A stretch of DNA of 64,000 nucleotides from Niabella beijingensis. GTDB lineage: Bacteria > Bacteroidota > Bacteroidia > Chitinophagales > Chitinophagaceae. Below are positions 53,632 to 62,057 of the stretch, one piece after another. The translations under genes were made by a program, and so were the position numbers. Each line of letters opens with the position of its first letter. The first letter of the stretch is position 1. A model generated the notes under the pieces. It did not search any database. It was given only the letters and a program-made list of their open reading frames with translations, and was not told where the DNA came from. The stretch is taken from contig NZ_JAIQDI010000001.1 of the NCBI RefSeq assembly GCF_020034665.1, forward strand, positions 1,922,001 to 1,986,000. Direction: 5' to 3'.

Positions 53632-55419
53632 TTAATCGAACAGAGTTTTTTGATTTAAATAACGAATGCCGCGGATGCACTCTGAAAGTTTAGCATCTGG
53701 ATAATTCCTTAACGGGAGATCATACAACAGACTAAATAAATATGACAACTTGAACTTTTTCTTACGGATTCTAAAATCAAATCCGTCATCTTGCGAGTCC
53801 AATAATATTATCGCGCCTTGCGAAATTGCTTTTTCGAGAAGAAAAACTATGTCATCAGAGACGTCAGTTGATTTTTCATCAACAAGAAACGTACCCTTGG
53901 GGTCCATAATAAACTCTTGCCCAAGGACTTGATTGCGAAAATAGAGCCCGATTTTATCGATAATATCTATTAAGGGTAGGTTTGTGTTCTTCCCAACTGG
54001 TATATTGGCAATAACATTCTTGAACTTCAATGCTGCGCTGTAAAGTTCATCGAACTGAAGTTGCTTGTCCGCGCCGTTATCAGAAGCCTTAAGCAAAATT
54101 GAATTTATTATTCCTATCAACCATCTTGGATTACCATCACATATTTTCATCAAGACCTCTAATCCCGAAAACAGATCATTCGTTTTTTTTCTACTACGAT
54201 ATAGTATTTTATTTTCTCTTGGGGTCAGATTGATTTCGTCGATATAAAAATTTCGGAAGTAGACTATGGGCTTTATCTTTCGAAACAATGTATCTCGCAA
54301 TTGTTTATCTTCCATTAGCGGATGGTCTGGTTTTATCCGTCTGCCCTCCAGAAATTTAGCAAACGATGCATCCTTTCCCGCTAACTCCATAATCTTTTTG
54401 TGAAAGGTCGATCCTTGCTTATAAAGATTTGAGCTATTGTAAACCTCATTTGAACCGAAGAAATCCGCTGCCTTTTTCCCATTAAATTTTTTTCGCAAAA
54501 GCGAATCAATAATTTGTAATGAAAAGGTCTCACTATCAGATGAGTTCCACATTTTTATTATTTGCATATCATTTCCAGAAGTAGCGGCATACTCAGACTG
54601 AAGCATTTTCTCAAGCTCATGAGATAAAATGGGGCTAGCGCTTAGTTTATATAATAAAAATTGCTTTCTGCTTCTTAAGGAGCGGAATAATTTGTCTTGT
54701 AACCAAGTGGGAGCGAACTCCAGCTCATCGAAACAAAGCGCCCACTTCTTTTTCCCACTTAGGGAATAAATACGTTCAAAAATGGGAATAACAGACTCCA
54801 CTGAGGTTTCAAAGCTCAAATTGAAATATGGATAATGAGGCACCCGATCCCCCTCTTGATAATTAAATATCAGATTTTGGACTAACTGATTAACCTCATC
54901 AACACGTTTATTTAAAGCTTCTTTCACAAAAGGCAATTTAGGTATTACATTATTTAATTGCCATGCATCGATTAACGCTTTACATAACTCAATTTCATTT
55001 GATTCAGAATACTTTATCTGTTCATCAATGATATATTGAAAAGTATCACAAAGTGAAGTGAAGACATTACTATTAACTGAAAATAATGAAATAATCCTAT
55101 CAAACCCATTAAATCTCTCAAGTTGGGTGCTGTAAGTATTATTCTTCACATCCCAATATATGTCGGTTGAAATATAGACCGCATAAAAGGGAATGGTTTG
55201 TCTAATTGATATCGCTCGATCATCATTCCAAGATTTTAGAGCCGGAATTGTGAGCATTTTCATTAGAGTAGTTTTCCCACAACCTCGGGCTCCAAGGACC
55301 ACTGAGTGGCCATCATGAATCAACTTATTAAAGTTATCCGACCAAATAAAAGACTCACCGACCTGATCGGGTTTCAAGTGCCTTGCATTATATGCTGGGT
55401 ATATACTATCAACCTTCAT
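53632..55419 (-). CDS. ORC/CDC6-like P-loop ATPase
   Basis: 595 residues. It opens with YNARHLKPDQVGESFIW, close to the FNARxLxPxxVAxTF signature of bacterial proteins annotated as ORC-CDC6 family AAA ATPases. Walker A is GARGCGKTT (43-51) and Walker B WALCFDELE (226-234, Asp231-Glu232), followed by an RSLRSRKQFLLYKLSASP sensor-like stretch. The C-terminal 350 residues are helical with a possible winged helix and contain charged segments. STAND-like or AAA+ ATPases of this sort commonly act as the motor or switch in antiphage systems. It overlaps the phosphoesterase gene by 11 bp. It is cytoplasmic. Confidence 0.85.
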   Translation of the reverse strand: MKVDSIYPAYNARHLKPDQVGESFIWSDNFNKLIHDGHSVVLGARGCGKTTLMKMLTIPALKSWNDDRAISIRQTIPFYAVYISTDIYWDVKNNTYSTQLERFNGFDRIISLFSVNSNVFTSLCDTFQYIIDEQIKYSESNEIELCKALIDAWQLNNVIPKLPFVKEALNKRVDEVNQLVQNLIFNYQEGDRVPHYPYFNLSFETSVESVIPIFERIYSLSGKKKWALCFDELEFAPTWLQDKLFRSLRSRKQFLLYKLSASPILSHELEKMLQSEYAATSGNDMQIIKMWNSSDSETFSLQIIDSLLRKKFNGKKAADFFGSNEVYNSSNLYKQGSTFHKKIMELAGKDASFAKFLEGRRIKPDHPLMEDKQLRDTLFRKIKPIVYFRNFYIDEINLTPRENKILYRSRKKTNDLFSGLEVLMKICDGNPRWLIGIINSILLKASDNGADKQLQFDELYSAALKFKNVIANIPVGKNTNLPLIDIIDKIGLYFRNQVLGQEFIMDPKGTFLVDEKSTDVSDDIVFLLEKAISQGAIILLDSQDDGFDFRIRKKKFKLSYLFSLLYDLPLRNYPDAKLSECIRGIRYLNQKTLFD

Positions 55420-56617
55420 TAGACATCATTTTTCCTATATTAAATAATTTACTTGGTTTAAATCCAATACGTTTGTCAAACTGAAGTTGCACCTTTTTCA
55501 ACGCCTCTTCTAGGAGAACCGCTTCTGTCGGAATTAAATTAGGCAAGTCCGGTACTCGCTTAATCATTTCATCCCATTCTAGGACGTTCTTATTATTAAT
55601 CGCAGTTTGAAGATCATTTACCAAGTCGTCTATATTCCGTTCATTTCCGAATCCGGTGAAAGTTGGAAAAGCCGTCTCATCCTCAGGTTGACTCCATCCA
55701 GTGTTGGGGAAAAATGTCCAAGTATTAATTTCGCCTTTACAAACTCCTTCTTTTTTGAGAGTAATTAAATGAAATGTGTTCCTAACACTGGTATACATTA
55801 AATTGCTATAAGATGAAAAGCTCCCAGATGCAAAAACTGGAAGTCTGTGACCTGACTCTGTATTATGGTACCTCAACAATGGATCATGCTTATGCCCATG
55901 AATAAATAAATCAAACCCATACTTGCCGAGAATATTAAGCAACGATTCCCCATTTTGAATCTTATCAAATTCTCCCAATTTAGCTCTTGAATGCTCAATT
56001 GGGGGGTGATGGCTCATTGCTATTTGTATCTTGCTGCTATCCGATTTGGCAAGATAGTCTTTAACATGCTCCAAAAGTCCGTCGTCAACTTTACCTACTT
56101 TTGCAGCGCCTTTATTATGATGAAAGTGTGAGCTGTTTATTAAAAGTATGCGGCAGCATTCACGTTCTAAAAATACACAGCCATTACTCCAAAATGCTTG
56201 TTGTTCTGACTCATCCGTTATGGGAAACCCTCTTTTTATTCCTTTCGCAATTTCGAGGGTATAATTGGAGGTCTTCTCATAAACGTCAACATCATGGTTC
56301 CCGACGGTTGCAATAATCTCGCTTGACTTTAACGCTCTGTGAATCTCCAAGGAGAATCCCCAACCTGATATGAACCCCTGCACATTCGCCTTATCAGTAA
56401 AATCGCCAGGACATAACGTAATATCGACAGCCGCAATTTCGTCATTTGCTATTTTTTGCAAAAGATCGTCTACAGGATGATCATTAGAAGGTGTGCGCAA
56501 TTTATCAGTTAAAAGATATGTTTCATTTTTACCTTCATCCGCTCCGTCTACAGACCTTCTTGTTGGATGACAATGTAGGTCACTAATAATTGCAAGCTTT
56601 ATAGTTTGGGGTTCCAT
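55409..56617 (-). CDS. Calcineurin-like metallophosphoesterase
   Basis: 402 residues with all binuclear-metal motifs in order: AIISDLHCHP (Asp13, His15), LCPGDFTDKA, TVGNHDVDV, MSHHPPIEHS and FIHGHKHDPL. Such enzymes cut phosphodiesters: nucleic acids, cyclic nucleotides or nucleotides. The C-terminal 120 residues (NIDDLVNDLQTAINNKN, LPTEAVLLEEALKKV) are helical and may contact the ATPase encoded next. It starts 3 bp after the methyltransferase stop and overlaps the ATPase gene, so it is a core member of the four-gene unit and the most likely effector. Confidence 0.9.
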   Translation of the reverse strand: MEPQTIKLAIISDLHCHPTRRSVDGADEGKNETYLLTDKLRTPSNDHPVDDLLQKIANDEIAAVDITLCPGDFTDKANVQGFISGWGFSLEIHRALKSSEIIATVGNHDVDVYEKTSNYTLEIAKGIKRGFPITDESEQQAFWSNGCVFLERECCRILLINSSHFHHNKGAAKVGKVDDGLLEHVKDYLAKSDSSKIQIAMSHHPPIEHSRAKLGEFDKIQNGESLLNILGKYGFDLFIHGHKHDPLLRYHNTESGHRLPVFASGSFSSYSNLMYTSVRNTFHLITLKKEGVCKGEINTWTFFPNTGWSQPEDETAFPTFTGFGNERNIDDLVNDLQTAINNKNVLEWDEMIKRVPDLPNLIPTEAVLLEEALKKVQLQFDKRIGFKPSKLFNIGKMMSNEG

Positions 56618-56620
56618 TTG

Positions 56621-57457
56621 TCAAAAATTATGTACGATCAACTCATTGTATATGCTTCGCGTTTTAATTCGTCCGCCAACTATACTTGGTCGCGAAAGAA
56701 CTGTTATTGTGCCAACATCTCGATATAGGGATTCGATTGAATGATGACTTGCATTCGTCAAAATAAAATAGGCCTTTTTTTTAGTTATTCGTTCGGTCAT
56801 TTGTTTCAATCTTTCTTGGTCAGTCCAGGAAAACAGTTTTTGATTATATTCGATGAACCCATTATTTTCATGGGCTACAGTATAAGGAGGGTCCAAAAAA
56901 ACAAGATCCCCTTTTTTGACCTCTGTCAATGACTGATCAAAGGATTGAGTTGAAAAAACAGTATTTTTTAGTAGTCGACTAACATTGGTCAAAAGCTCAG
57001 CGGTAACTACATCTACGTTTGGTCTATGTCCATATGGAACATTGTAAACTCCATTCGCATTTACACGATAGATTCCGTTAAAAGAAGTGCGGTTTAAATA
57101 TATGAATCTAGCAGCCTTTTGAAGATTACCGCGGGGATTATATTTTCTAATTTGATAATAATCCTCTTTTGTGTTTTTCAATTGTTTTAAAATCCTGATA
57201 ACCTCTGAAGGATTATCCTTAATCTGTAGATAGACATTTATCAAATCTTCATTTGTATCAGAAAGATAAAACCGTCTTTCAGACTGTTTCAGTGTTTGTT
57301 TAATGAAAAAAAATACAGCCCCACCTCCAAGAAATGGTTCATGGTAATTGTTAAATTTTGCCGGTAAAAAACGAGCTAAATGATCCCTAGTAAACCAACG
57401 CTTAGAACCAGTCCACCTTAAAAATGGCAGTATATGATCGTTAATTTCTACACTCAT
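56621..57457 (-). CDS. DNA adenine methyltransferase, D12 class (first copy)
   Basis: 278 residues with the D12/Dam layout: FLRWTGSKRW at the N terminus, AdoMet loop YHEPFLGGGAVFFFIK, and catalytic DPPYTV. It transfers a methyl group to N6 of adenine in a short DNA site. As first gene of the four-gene operon it could mark host DNA so that the phosphoesterase/ATPase partners act only on unmarked DNA, as in restriction-modification logic. No known restriction endonuclease fold is recognised in the operon. A second, different D12 enzyme is encoded at 60248. Confidence 0.92.
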   Translation of the reverse strand: MSVEINDHILPFLRWTGSKRWFTRDHLARFLPAKFNNYHEPFLGGGAVFFFIKQTLKQSERRFYLSDTNEDLINVYLQIKDNPSEVIRILKQLKNTKEDYYQIRKYNPRGNLQKAARFIYLNRTSFNGIYRVNANGVYNVPYGHRPNVDVVTAELLTNVSRLLKNTVFSTQSFDQSLTEVKKGDLVFLDPPYTVAHENNGFIEYNQKLFSWTDQERLKQMTERITKKKAYFILTNASHHSIESLYRDVGTITVLSRPSIVGGRIKTRSIYNELIVHNF

Positions 57458-57544
57458 CGACGGCTAAAATAGAAACGGTCTAATTGTTATGCTGTTATTC
57501 TTCAACACCTACTCTATTATAAATTATTGATTGATACGTACTTG

Positions 57545-57567
57545 CAAATTTATTTTAAACAAATTTA
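57545..57567 (-). promoter_or_regulatory. Candidate promoter of the four-gene operon
   Basis: Two exact -7 matches on the minus strand, TAAATTTG at 57567-57560 and again at 57552-57545, lie 90-110 bp before the methyltransferase ATG. For the first, a TTTG -33 box (57595-57592) is 24 bp away, slightly long. The remainder of the 57458-57681 gap shows nothing else. Confidence 0.5.
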
Positions 57568-57681
57568 ATTGATTCATCTGAAAAAGAAATACAAACACCC
57601 TGGGGAAAAATCACTCAAACAGGAAAATTGCGAAAAATAGTCCAAGCCATCTGTTTCTATCCTTATGGGAGCGGGCCACGT

Positions 57682-58593
57682 CTATCGTTTTATTCCACGC
57701 ACAATATTCTCTGCATCTCGTATTGCGTTATTAGTCAATTTCCTCTGCCAAATCTTTTTTGAAGGGGTCCAATGAAATTTTCGATCATTCAATTTTGAAA
57801 GTGTCTCCTGATCCGGTCTTCCCTCAAACTTTACTTGTACCCTATCTTCCAGGTAGTTGTGAATCAACTTAACGCCATTTATATCTTCTATTTTCTCTCC
57901 ATCTTGCTTTGCCAAAATTGCTTTTGCCTCCAGCATTGCCACTCTGCTGCGGAGGCGTCTTATTTCAGCGTTATTATTGGTTAACTCAAAAGATTTATAT
58001 CCAGTCCTATTTGCCCAATCTGGTGTAAGTATTTCATGAATTGCCTCCTCAGACATGCCCAACTCCTTAAGCTGTCCGTTGACATTTGCTCCCCCTTTTC
58101 TGATTACTTTATTCACTGAGACCATTAACCTCTGTAATTCTTCCCGATCCGCCAGTTTTCTTTTTGCCTCCTCCAATTCCGATATATGCTCTTTGGGTCT
58201 ACGTGTTATCGCCTTTAGAGCTCGGTCACGCCAATCTCTGAATTCCTTGTACTTGCTCTCTTCCCAGCTTCTGTATTTTTGCTGCCTGGCTACAGGAAAA
58301 TTTGCCGGGCCGGTGACAGCGCTACTTGCCAGCCGGCTGTGGCTCCCCAGCCAACTCGAAAATAAACTTTCATATTTCTGCCGGTACCTGGATAAGGTTT
58401 CATCCAGAGGATCTCGTTGCACTGACGCAGGATATTTATCCCTGATTTCTTTCAGGTCATTACGTAACTCTTCTCCATATTCCTTTAGAGTATTTTCTGC
58501 TCTTTTATCCGGATCAAATGAAGTAAAGGAATATGCCGTACGCGCTAATTCCCGAAAGTGATCCAGATTTACATCGAGTGTATTTTTATCCAT
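57682..58593 (-). CDS. Mobile-element protein with LPD-like C-terminal domain
   Basis: 303 residues from ATG 58593; a TTG two codons earlier is less likely. The first two-thirds is charged and helical (RPKEHISELEEAKRKLADREE), partly coiled coil (NAEIRRLRSRVAMLEAKA). The last 60 residues, with GVKLIHNYLEDRVQVKFEGRP and FHWTPSKKIWQRKLTNNA, match the small domain found at the end of large polyvalent proteins of phages and conjugative plasmids. Function unknown; it marks this stretch as mobile-element DNA. It begins 6 bp after the lipoprotein gene stop. Confidence 0.75.
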   Translation of the reverse strand: MDKNTLDVNLDHFRELARTAYSFTSFDPDKRAENTLKEYGEELRNDLKEIRDKYPASVQRDPLDETLSRYRQKYESLFSSWLGSHSRLASSAVTGPANFPVARQQKYRSWEESKYKEFRDWRDRALKAITRRPKEHISELEEAKRKLADREELQRLMVSVNKVIRKGGANVNGQLKELGMSEEAIHEILTPDWANRTGYKSFELTNNNAEIRRLRSRVAMLEAKAILAKQDGEKIEDINGVKLIHNYLEDRVQVKFEGRPDQETLSKLNDRKFHWTPSKKIWQRKLTNNAIRDAENIVRGIKR

Positions 58594-58599
58594 GGTCAA

Positions 58600-59388
58600 T
58601 TAGTTTAAATTCATTAATTCTGACATAAAATCACTAGCTTCTGCACCTGTAGCAACGCTAAGGTCGGCTATAGCGCCTCCAATATCAGTCATGGTAATAG
58701 CGATCCATTGAGCAACCTTCTTGAACAAGCCCTTTTGCCTCAAAACAATCGAAGGTGCTTCGATCCCAATCCTTTCAGCGTTTTTTAGCAATGCTTGCTG
58801 ATCATATTCTTTCATTAGAGCAGGTCGGTGTATCCACCGGTAAGCAGAGAATCTTGCTAAAGAGGAACACTTTAAGATTACACCCTTGTCTGCCTCTGAC
58901 AATTTACTTTCCTGAACCTGCTTTTCGAAAGATAGTAACGAGGTTTTTAACCCCGGATAGCCTAAACTGTCCGTCGGAGAATGTTGCAAAATCGCAAATA
59001 ACTGCTGCAGTCTTTGCTTAACGGAGTCGCCCCAATAAGATCTGTTGATAAATCCTGTGATGTCCGTAGCCGCACTAATTACAATTTCAGGAATAGGATC
59101 AAAGTGAGAAGCACCCAAACCGGGCCATTCTTTTCTTTGGTAAAACCTCCGAATAACATTGCAAGAACCGGTAAAGGAGAATCCTCTCTCCAGTTCCCTC
59201 TGATGCTCAATAGAATCCAGTATTACATTATGCCAGTATCCGAAACTATCATGAGGATTAGCCGGATTATTAGGCTTGTCGTTTGCGACCAGCAAAGAAG
59301 GTTGAGGCTTTGTATTTTTATTACAGCCTGAAATAGCAAATACAAGGGCTACACAAGCCACGAAGCAGGAATAAACGGTTTGTTTCAT
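58600..59388 (-). CDS. Lipoprotein of unknown function in a mobile-element context
   Basis: 262 residues with a lipobox leader (CVALVFAISGC) and no recognised domain. The body is helical and polar (HNVILDSIEHQRELERGF, RFYQRKEWPGLGASHFD). A mildly hydrophobic C terminus (VAQWIAITMTDIGGAIADLSV) could insert in a membrane. A lipoprotein between mobile-element genes may be a surface-exclusion or superinfection factor, but that is a guess. It is transcribed with the LPD-like gene (6-bp gap). Confidence 0.68.
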   Translation of the reverse strand: MKQTVYSCFVACVALVFAISGCNKNTKPQPSLLVANDKPNNPANPHDSFGYWHNVILDSIEHQRELERGFSFTGSCNVIRRFYQRKEWPGLGASHFDPIPEIVISAATDITGFINRSYWGDSVKQRLQQLFAILQHSPTDSLGYPGLKTSLLSFEKQVQESKLSEADKGVILKCSSLARFSAYRWIHRPALMKEYDQQALLKNAERIGIEAPSIVLRQKGLFKKVAQWIAITMTDIGGAIADLSVATGAEASDFMSELMNLN

Positions 59389-59474
59389 TTTTTTAATTTA
59401 TAGGTGAAAAAATAGGAGCAAGAAATATTGTGAATCTCCTCATTTAATTGGCACCCAAACAGGAGTATGAAATC

Positions 59475-60113
59475 TCATATACCTTTGCCCTTTCTCTTAA
59501 AAGAGTCGGTCAGGACCTTTCTGGGTGACCTTAAAATACCAGCTGTATGCTGTAGTTGTTTTTCAAAAATTTTAAAATCGTGTGACAGTTGAACTGAAAT
59601 TTCCTGATAAAATGATTTGCTTTCCTGATCAGCATTCTCCAAAATATGGTGCGTTTCTATTTGAGACACAAGTGTCTGAATTTCCGACTCCGTATTCAAG
59701 ATTATGGCGTTTCCGAGTTCGGGACCCCTCAACGCCGGAGCAAGGCAAAGCTGACCATCAGGTTCCCGGTGAATAAGATATTGCTGACATAGCTCCAGAT
59801 TACAGACTCCATCTTCGGTTTTCCAGCTTTCAGGTAGAGGAATTAACCCAACATCCAGTTTAACAGGAATGCCTCTATTAAAATCATTACGGCCAATTTC
59901 GCCAAAGGGCAATTTCTTTTCATCAGGAAAGGGAAATCTATATCCAAATTCATGCTCCGGTTTTAAATACAATGCAGGATCACTGCTATAGTCCGACCGA
60001 GATAAGAGCCCCGCGTCAAATGCTTTTGAGTACTTTTCATAGGTCACATAATATAGATTATACATGGTCCCTATCTTTATATCATTTCCTTTGTATTTTA
60101 CATATTCTCCCAT
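59475..60113 (-). CDS. Conserved mobile-element protein, function unknown
   Basis: 212 residues, cytoplasmic. The opening MGEYVKYKGNDIKIGTMYNLY followed by FGYRFPFPDEKKLPFGEIG resembles uncharacterised proteins that I associate with Bacteroidota conjugative or integrative elements (from memory; not verified). The second half is charged and helical (IETHHILENADQESK), and the C terminus is basic (SPRKVLTDSFKRKGKG). No catalytic motif seen. It is flanked by gaps of 86 and 134 bp. Confidence 0.7.
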   Translation of the reverse strand: MGEYVKYKGNDIKIGTMYNLYYVTYEKYSKAFDAGLLSRSDYSSDPALYLKPEHEFGYRFPFPDEKKLPFGEIGRNDFNRGIPVKLDVGLIPLPESWKTEDGVCNLELCQQYLIHREPDGQLCLAPALRGPELGNAIILNTESEIQTLVSQIETHHILENADQESKSFYQEISVQLSHDFKIFEKQLQHTAGILRSPRKVLTDSFKRKGKGI

Positions 60114-60247
60114 CGTTATTATTTTTAATTAATAAAATAATCCAATCCGGCTCCATACGCTTACTGGCAATTCCCATACATTCTGGGTCAAGTTCAAAGC
60201 CGATTTATAGATCAGTAATTAAATCTCATTCCTCCAAAATGTCTCCA

Positions 60248-61060
60248 TTAGAATAACACCTGTTGTGGCTGCGGCATCAAAGGGTAATTAGCCGTTAAAA
60301 CTTCTATTTTCTTCTTCTGGCTGCCGTGTATCGGATTAATCGACACAAGCTGCTCAAACTGAATATTATTCCATTGGTATTTATCGGTATAAGTTTTCAG
60401 TAATTTTGATGGATAAGATGAAAGCAGGAATTTCCCTTCGATGCCGGATAGCATTGCCAGCAAATCCTCGAAATCTTTTATTGTATAACCTTTATAGTGT
60501 CCCATATTTGAATTGAAGTAAGGCGGATCGCAGTAAAAGAAAGATTCCGGGCTGTCACGTGAGCGGATTATGTAAAGAGCGTCCGCATTTTCAAGTTGGA
60601 CTTTTTCCAGTCGCTGACTATAGAGATCCGTAAAATCCTTTTTATTAAAGTAAATTTTCCGGGAGGTGCTGTCTGCTTCAATATCATAGCCCCAAACTGT
60701 GTCCAGTTTTCCTGCAAATCCCTGAGACGATAAGACCCAAACAGCCCAGGCCCTTTTAACAGGAGAAAAAAGTTCAGGATTGGTATATACAATCCATGCA
60801 TGCTGGTGGAGTCGCCTGCTGTGCAACGTGTTGTTTATTTCAGCCAACAATTCCGTAAATTGATCTTTTATCACTTGGTAAAAATTGATTAGTTCACCAT
60901 TTCTGTCATTAAGTACTTCAACTTCAGATGGTCTTTTAGCGAAGAAAACAGCAGCACCACCACTAAACGGCTCGGCATACAATGTATGCCTCGGAATGAG
61001 GTCAAGTATAATCGGTGCCAATTTCTGTTTTCCGCCATAGTAGGTTAGCGGCGTTTTCAT
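60248..61060 (-). CDS. DNA adenine methyltransferase, D12 class (second copy)
   Basis: 270 residues: TYYGGKQKLAPIILDLIPRH, AdoMet loop YAEPFSGGAAVFFAKR, then the catalytic FFYCDPPYFNSNMGHY. It belongs to the same broad class as the enzyme at 56621 but to a different subgroup (YGGK rather than WTGSKR opening). As a mobile-element gene it may protect the element against host restriction. Its start overlaps the prim-pol stop by one base (TAATG), so the two are translationally coupled. Confidence 0.9.
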   Translation of the reverse strand: MKTPLTYYGGKQKLAPIILDLIPRHTLYAEPFSGGAAVFFAKRPSEVEVLNDRNGELINFYQVIKDQFTELLAEINNTLHSRRLHQHAWIVYTNPELFSPVKRAWAVWVLSSQGFAGKLDTVWGYDIEADSTSRKIYFNKKDFTDLYSQRLEKVQLENADALYIIRSRDSPESFFYCDPPYFNSNMGHYKGYTIKDFEDLLAMLSGIEGKFLLSSYPSKLLKTYTDKYQWNNIQFEQLVSINPIHGSQKKKIEVLTANYPLMPQPQQVLF

Positions 61061-62040
61061 TAAATTCTTAAACTTTTATATTGTGGTGTTTTTAAAGTAT
61101 GTGTCTGACCAAATCCATCGGAGGCCAGTTTCTTATAAGCGAGGCTAAAATCACCTCCGCATTCAAGCATTGCGTATACTGCATAGGGCCGATAGCCTGC
61201 TTTGGGAACAAATTCAGTGCTCGTACTAAAAACAGAAAAATAATTTAGCTCATGATTAAAACTGCCTGAACTCCGCTTATCTGTTTCACCCGGCCGTTTA
61301 AAAAATGTGCGCTTTCCTGTTTGACCGGTGACCGTCCAGCCATGTTTTTGTAATAATTGAATCACATCCCCTCTGATATTATAGTCATCCAGCGGACTCA
61401 GCCAGCCAGCCGGACGGTTTTTGGGAGGTATTCTTTCAATCTTCCGCTCCTGGTATGCATTGAAGCGTTGGGAGGCTTGTAATAACACCTCCCGTTCTTT
61501 TTTTGATATAACTGGAATTTGCCCAAAATCTGATTGAACAAATTGATATCCGGGCGTAGGGGGTACAACGATATAACCACCAATCCCCCGCGTTTCAATA
61601 AGCACTTTCACTTTCTCCTTTGGATTGAACAACTTCTCCTGATCAGTCGTCGGGCGCCTGGCAAGTGGCTGATTGGAACCAATATCAGCACAACGGTAGT
61701 AAATATGGGCACCGCCGGAGCGCGATCTCGCAATTACGACCTTATCTATAATTCTCTTATCAACTCCCGTTATCTCATCCCAAAGTTTTGCAACAAGATC
61801 CTCCTGAAGATAATTTTTGGAATCAATATCAATAGCTTCCAGGTTGCCGCTCGATGCTCCCGTTACTAGGGCCACGCCCTGGGCTGCCGGATGACGGAAC
61901 ATTTCAGAAATTTGAGATTGATCCGGCCGGGTATCCTGAAACGATTTCCATTTACCTACGCTCTGCTTTAGCGCATCAGTAGCTATCACCGATAGTCCAA
62001 GAGCGCTATATTTTAATGCCGTATCCAATAGATCATTCAT
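61060..62040 (-). CDS. Prim-pol (bifunctional DNA primase/polymerase N-terminal domain) protein
   Basis: 326 residues. The archaeo-eukaryotic primase fold is signalled by LEAIDIDSKN (two catalytic Asp), SRSGGAHIYYR (nucleotide-binding His), and ETRGIGGYIVVPPTPGY. These proteins prime and extend DNA on plasmids and phages. No helicase domain is fused, so a separate helicase would be expected outside the window. The presence of a primase supports a self-replicating or integrative element here. The C-terminal part (RGDVIQLLQKHGWTV, then KRTFFKRPGETDKRSSGSF) matches the small domain often found after prim-pol. It lies 17 bp from the upstream gene. Confidence 0.9.
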   Translation of the reverse strand: MNDLLDTALKYSALGLSVIATDALKQSVGKWKSFQDTRPDQSQISEMFRHPAAQGVALVTGASSGNLEAIDIDSKNYLQEDLVAKLWDEITGVDKRIIDKVVIARSRSGGAHIYYRCADIGSNQPLARRPTTDQEKLFNPKEKVKVLIETRGIGGYIVVPPTPGYQFVQSDFGQIPVISKKEREVLLQASQRFNAYQERKIERIPPKNRPAGWLSPLDDYNIRGDVIQLLQKHGWTVTGQTGKRTFFKRPGETDKRSSGSFNHELNYFSVFSTSTEFVPKAGYRPYAVYAMLECGGDFSLAYKKLASDGFGQTHTLKTPQYKSLRI

Positions 62041-62057
62041 AAAAGCTGTTTTTGAAT

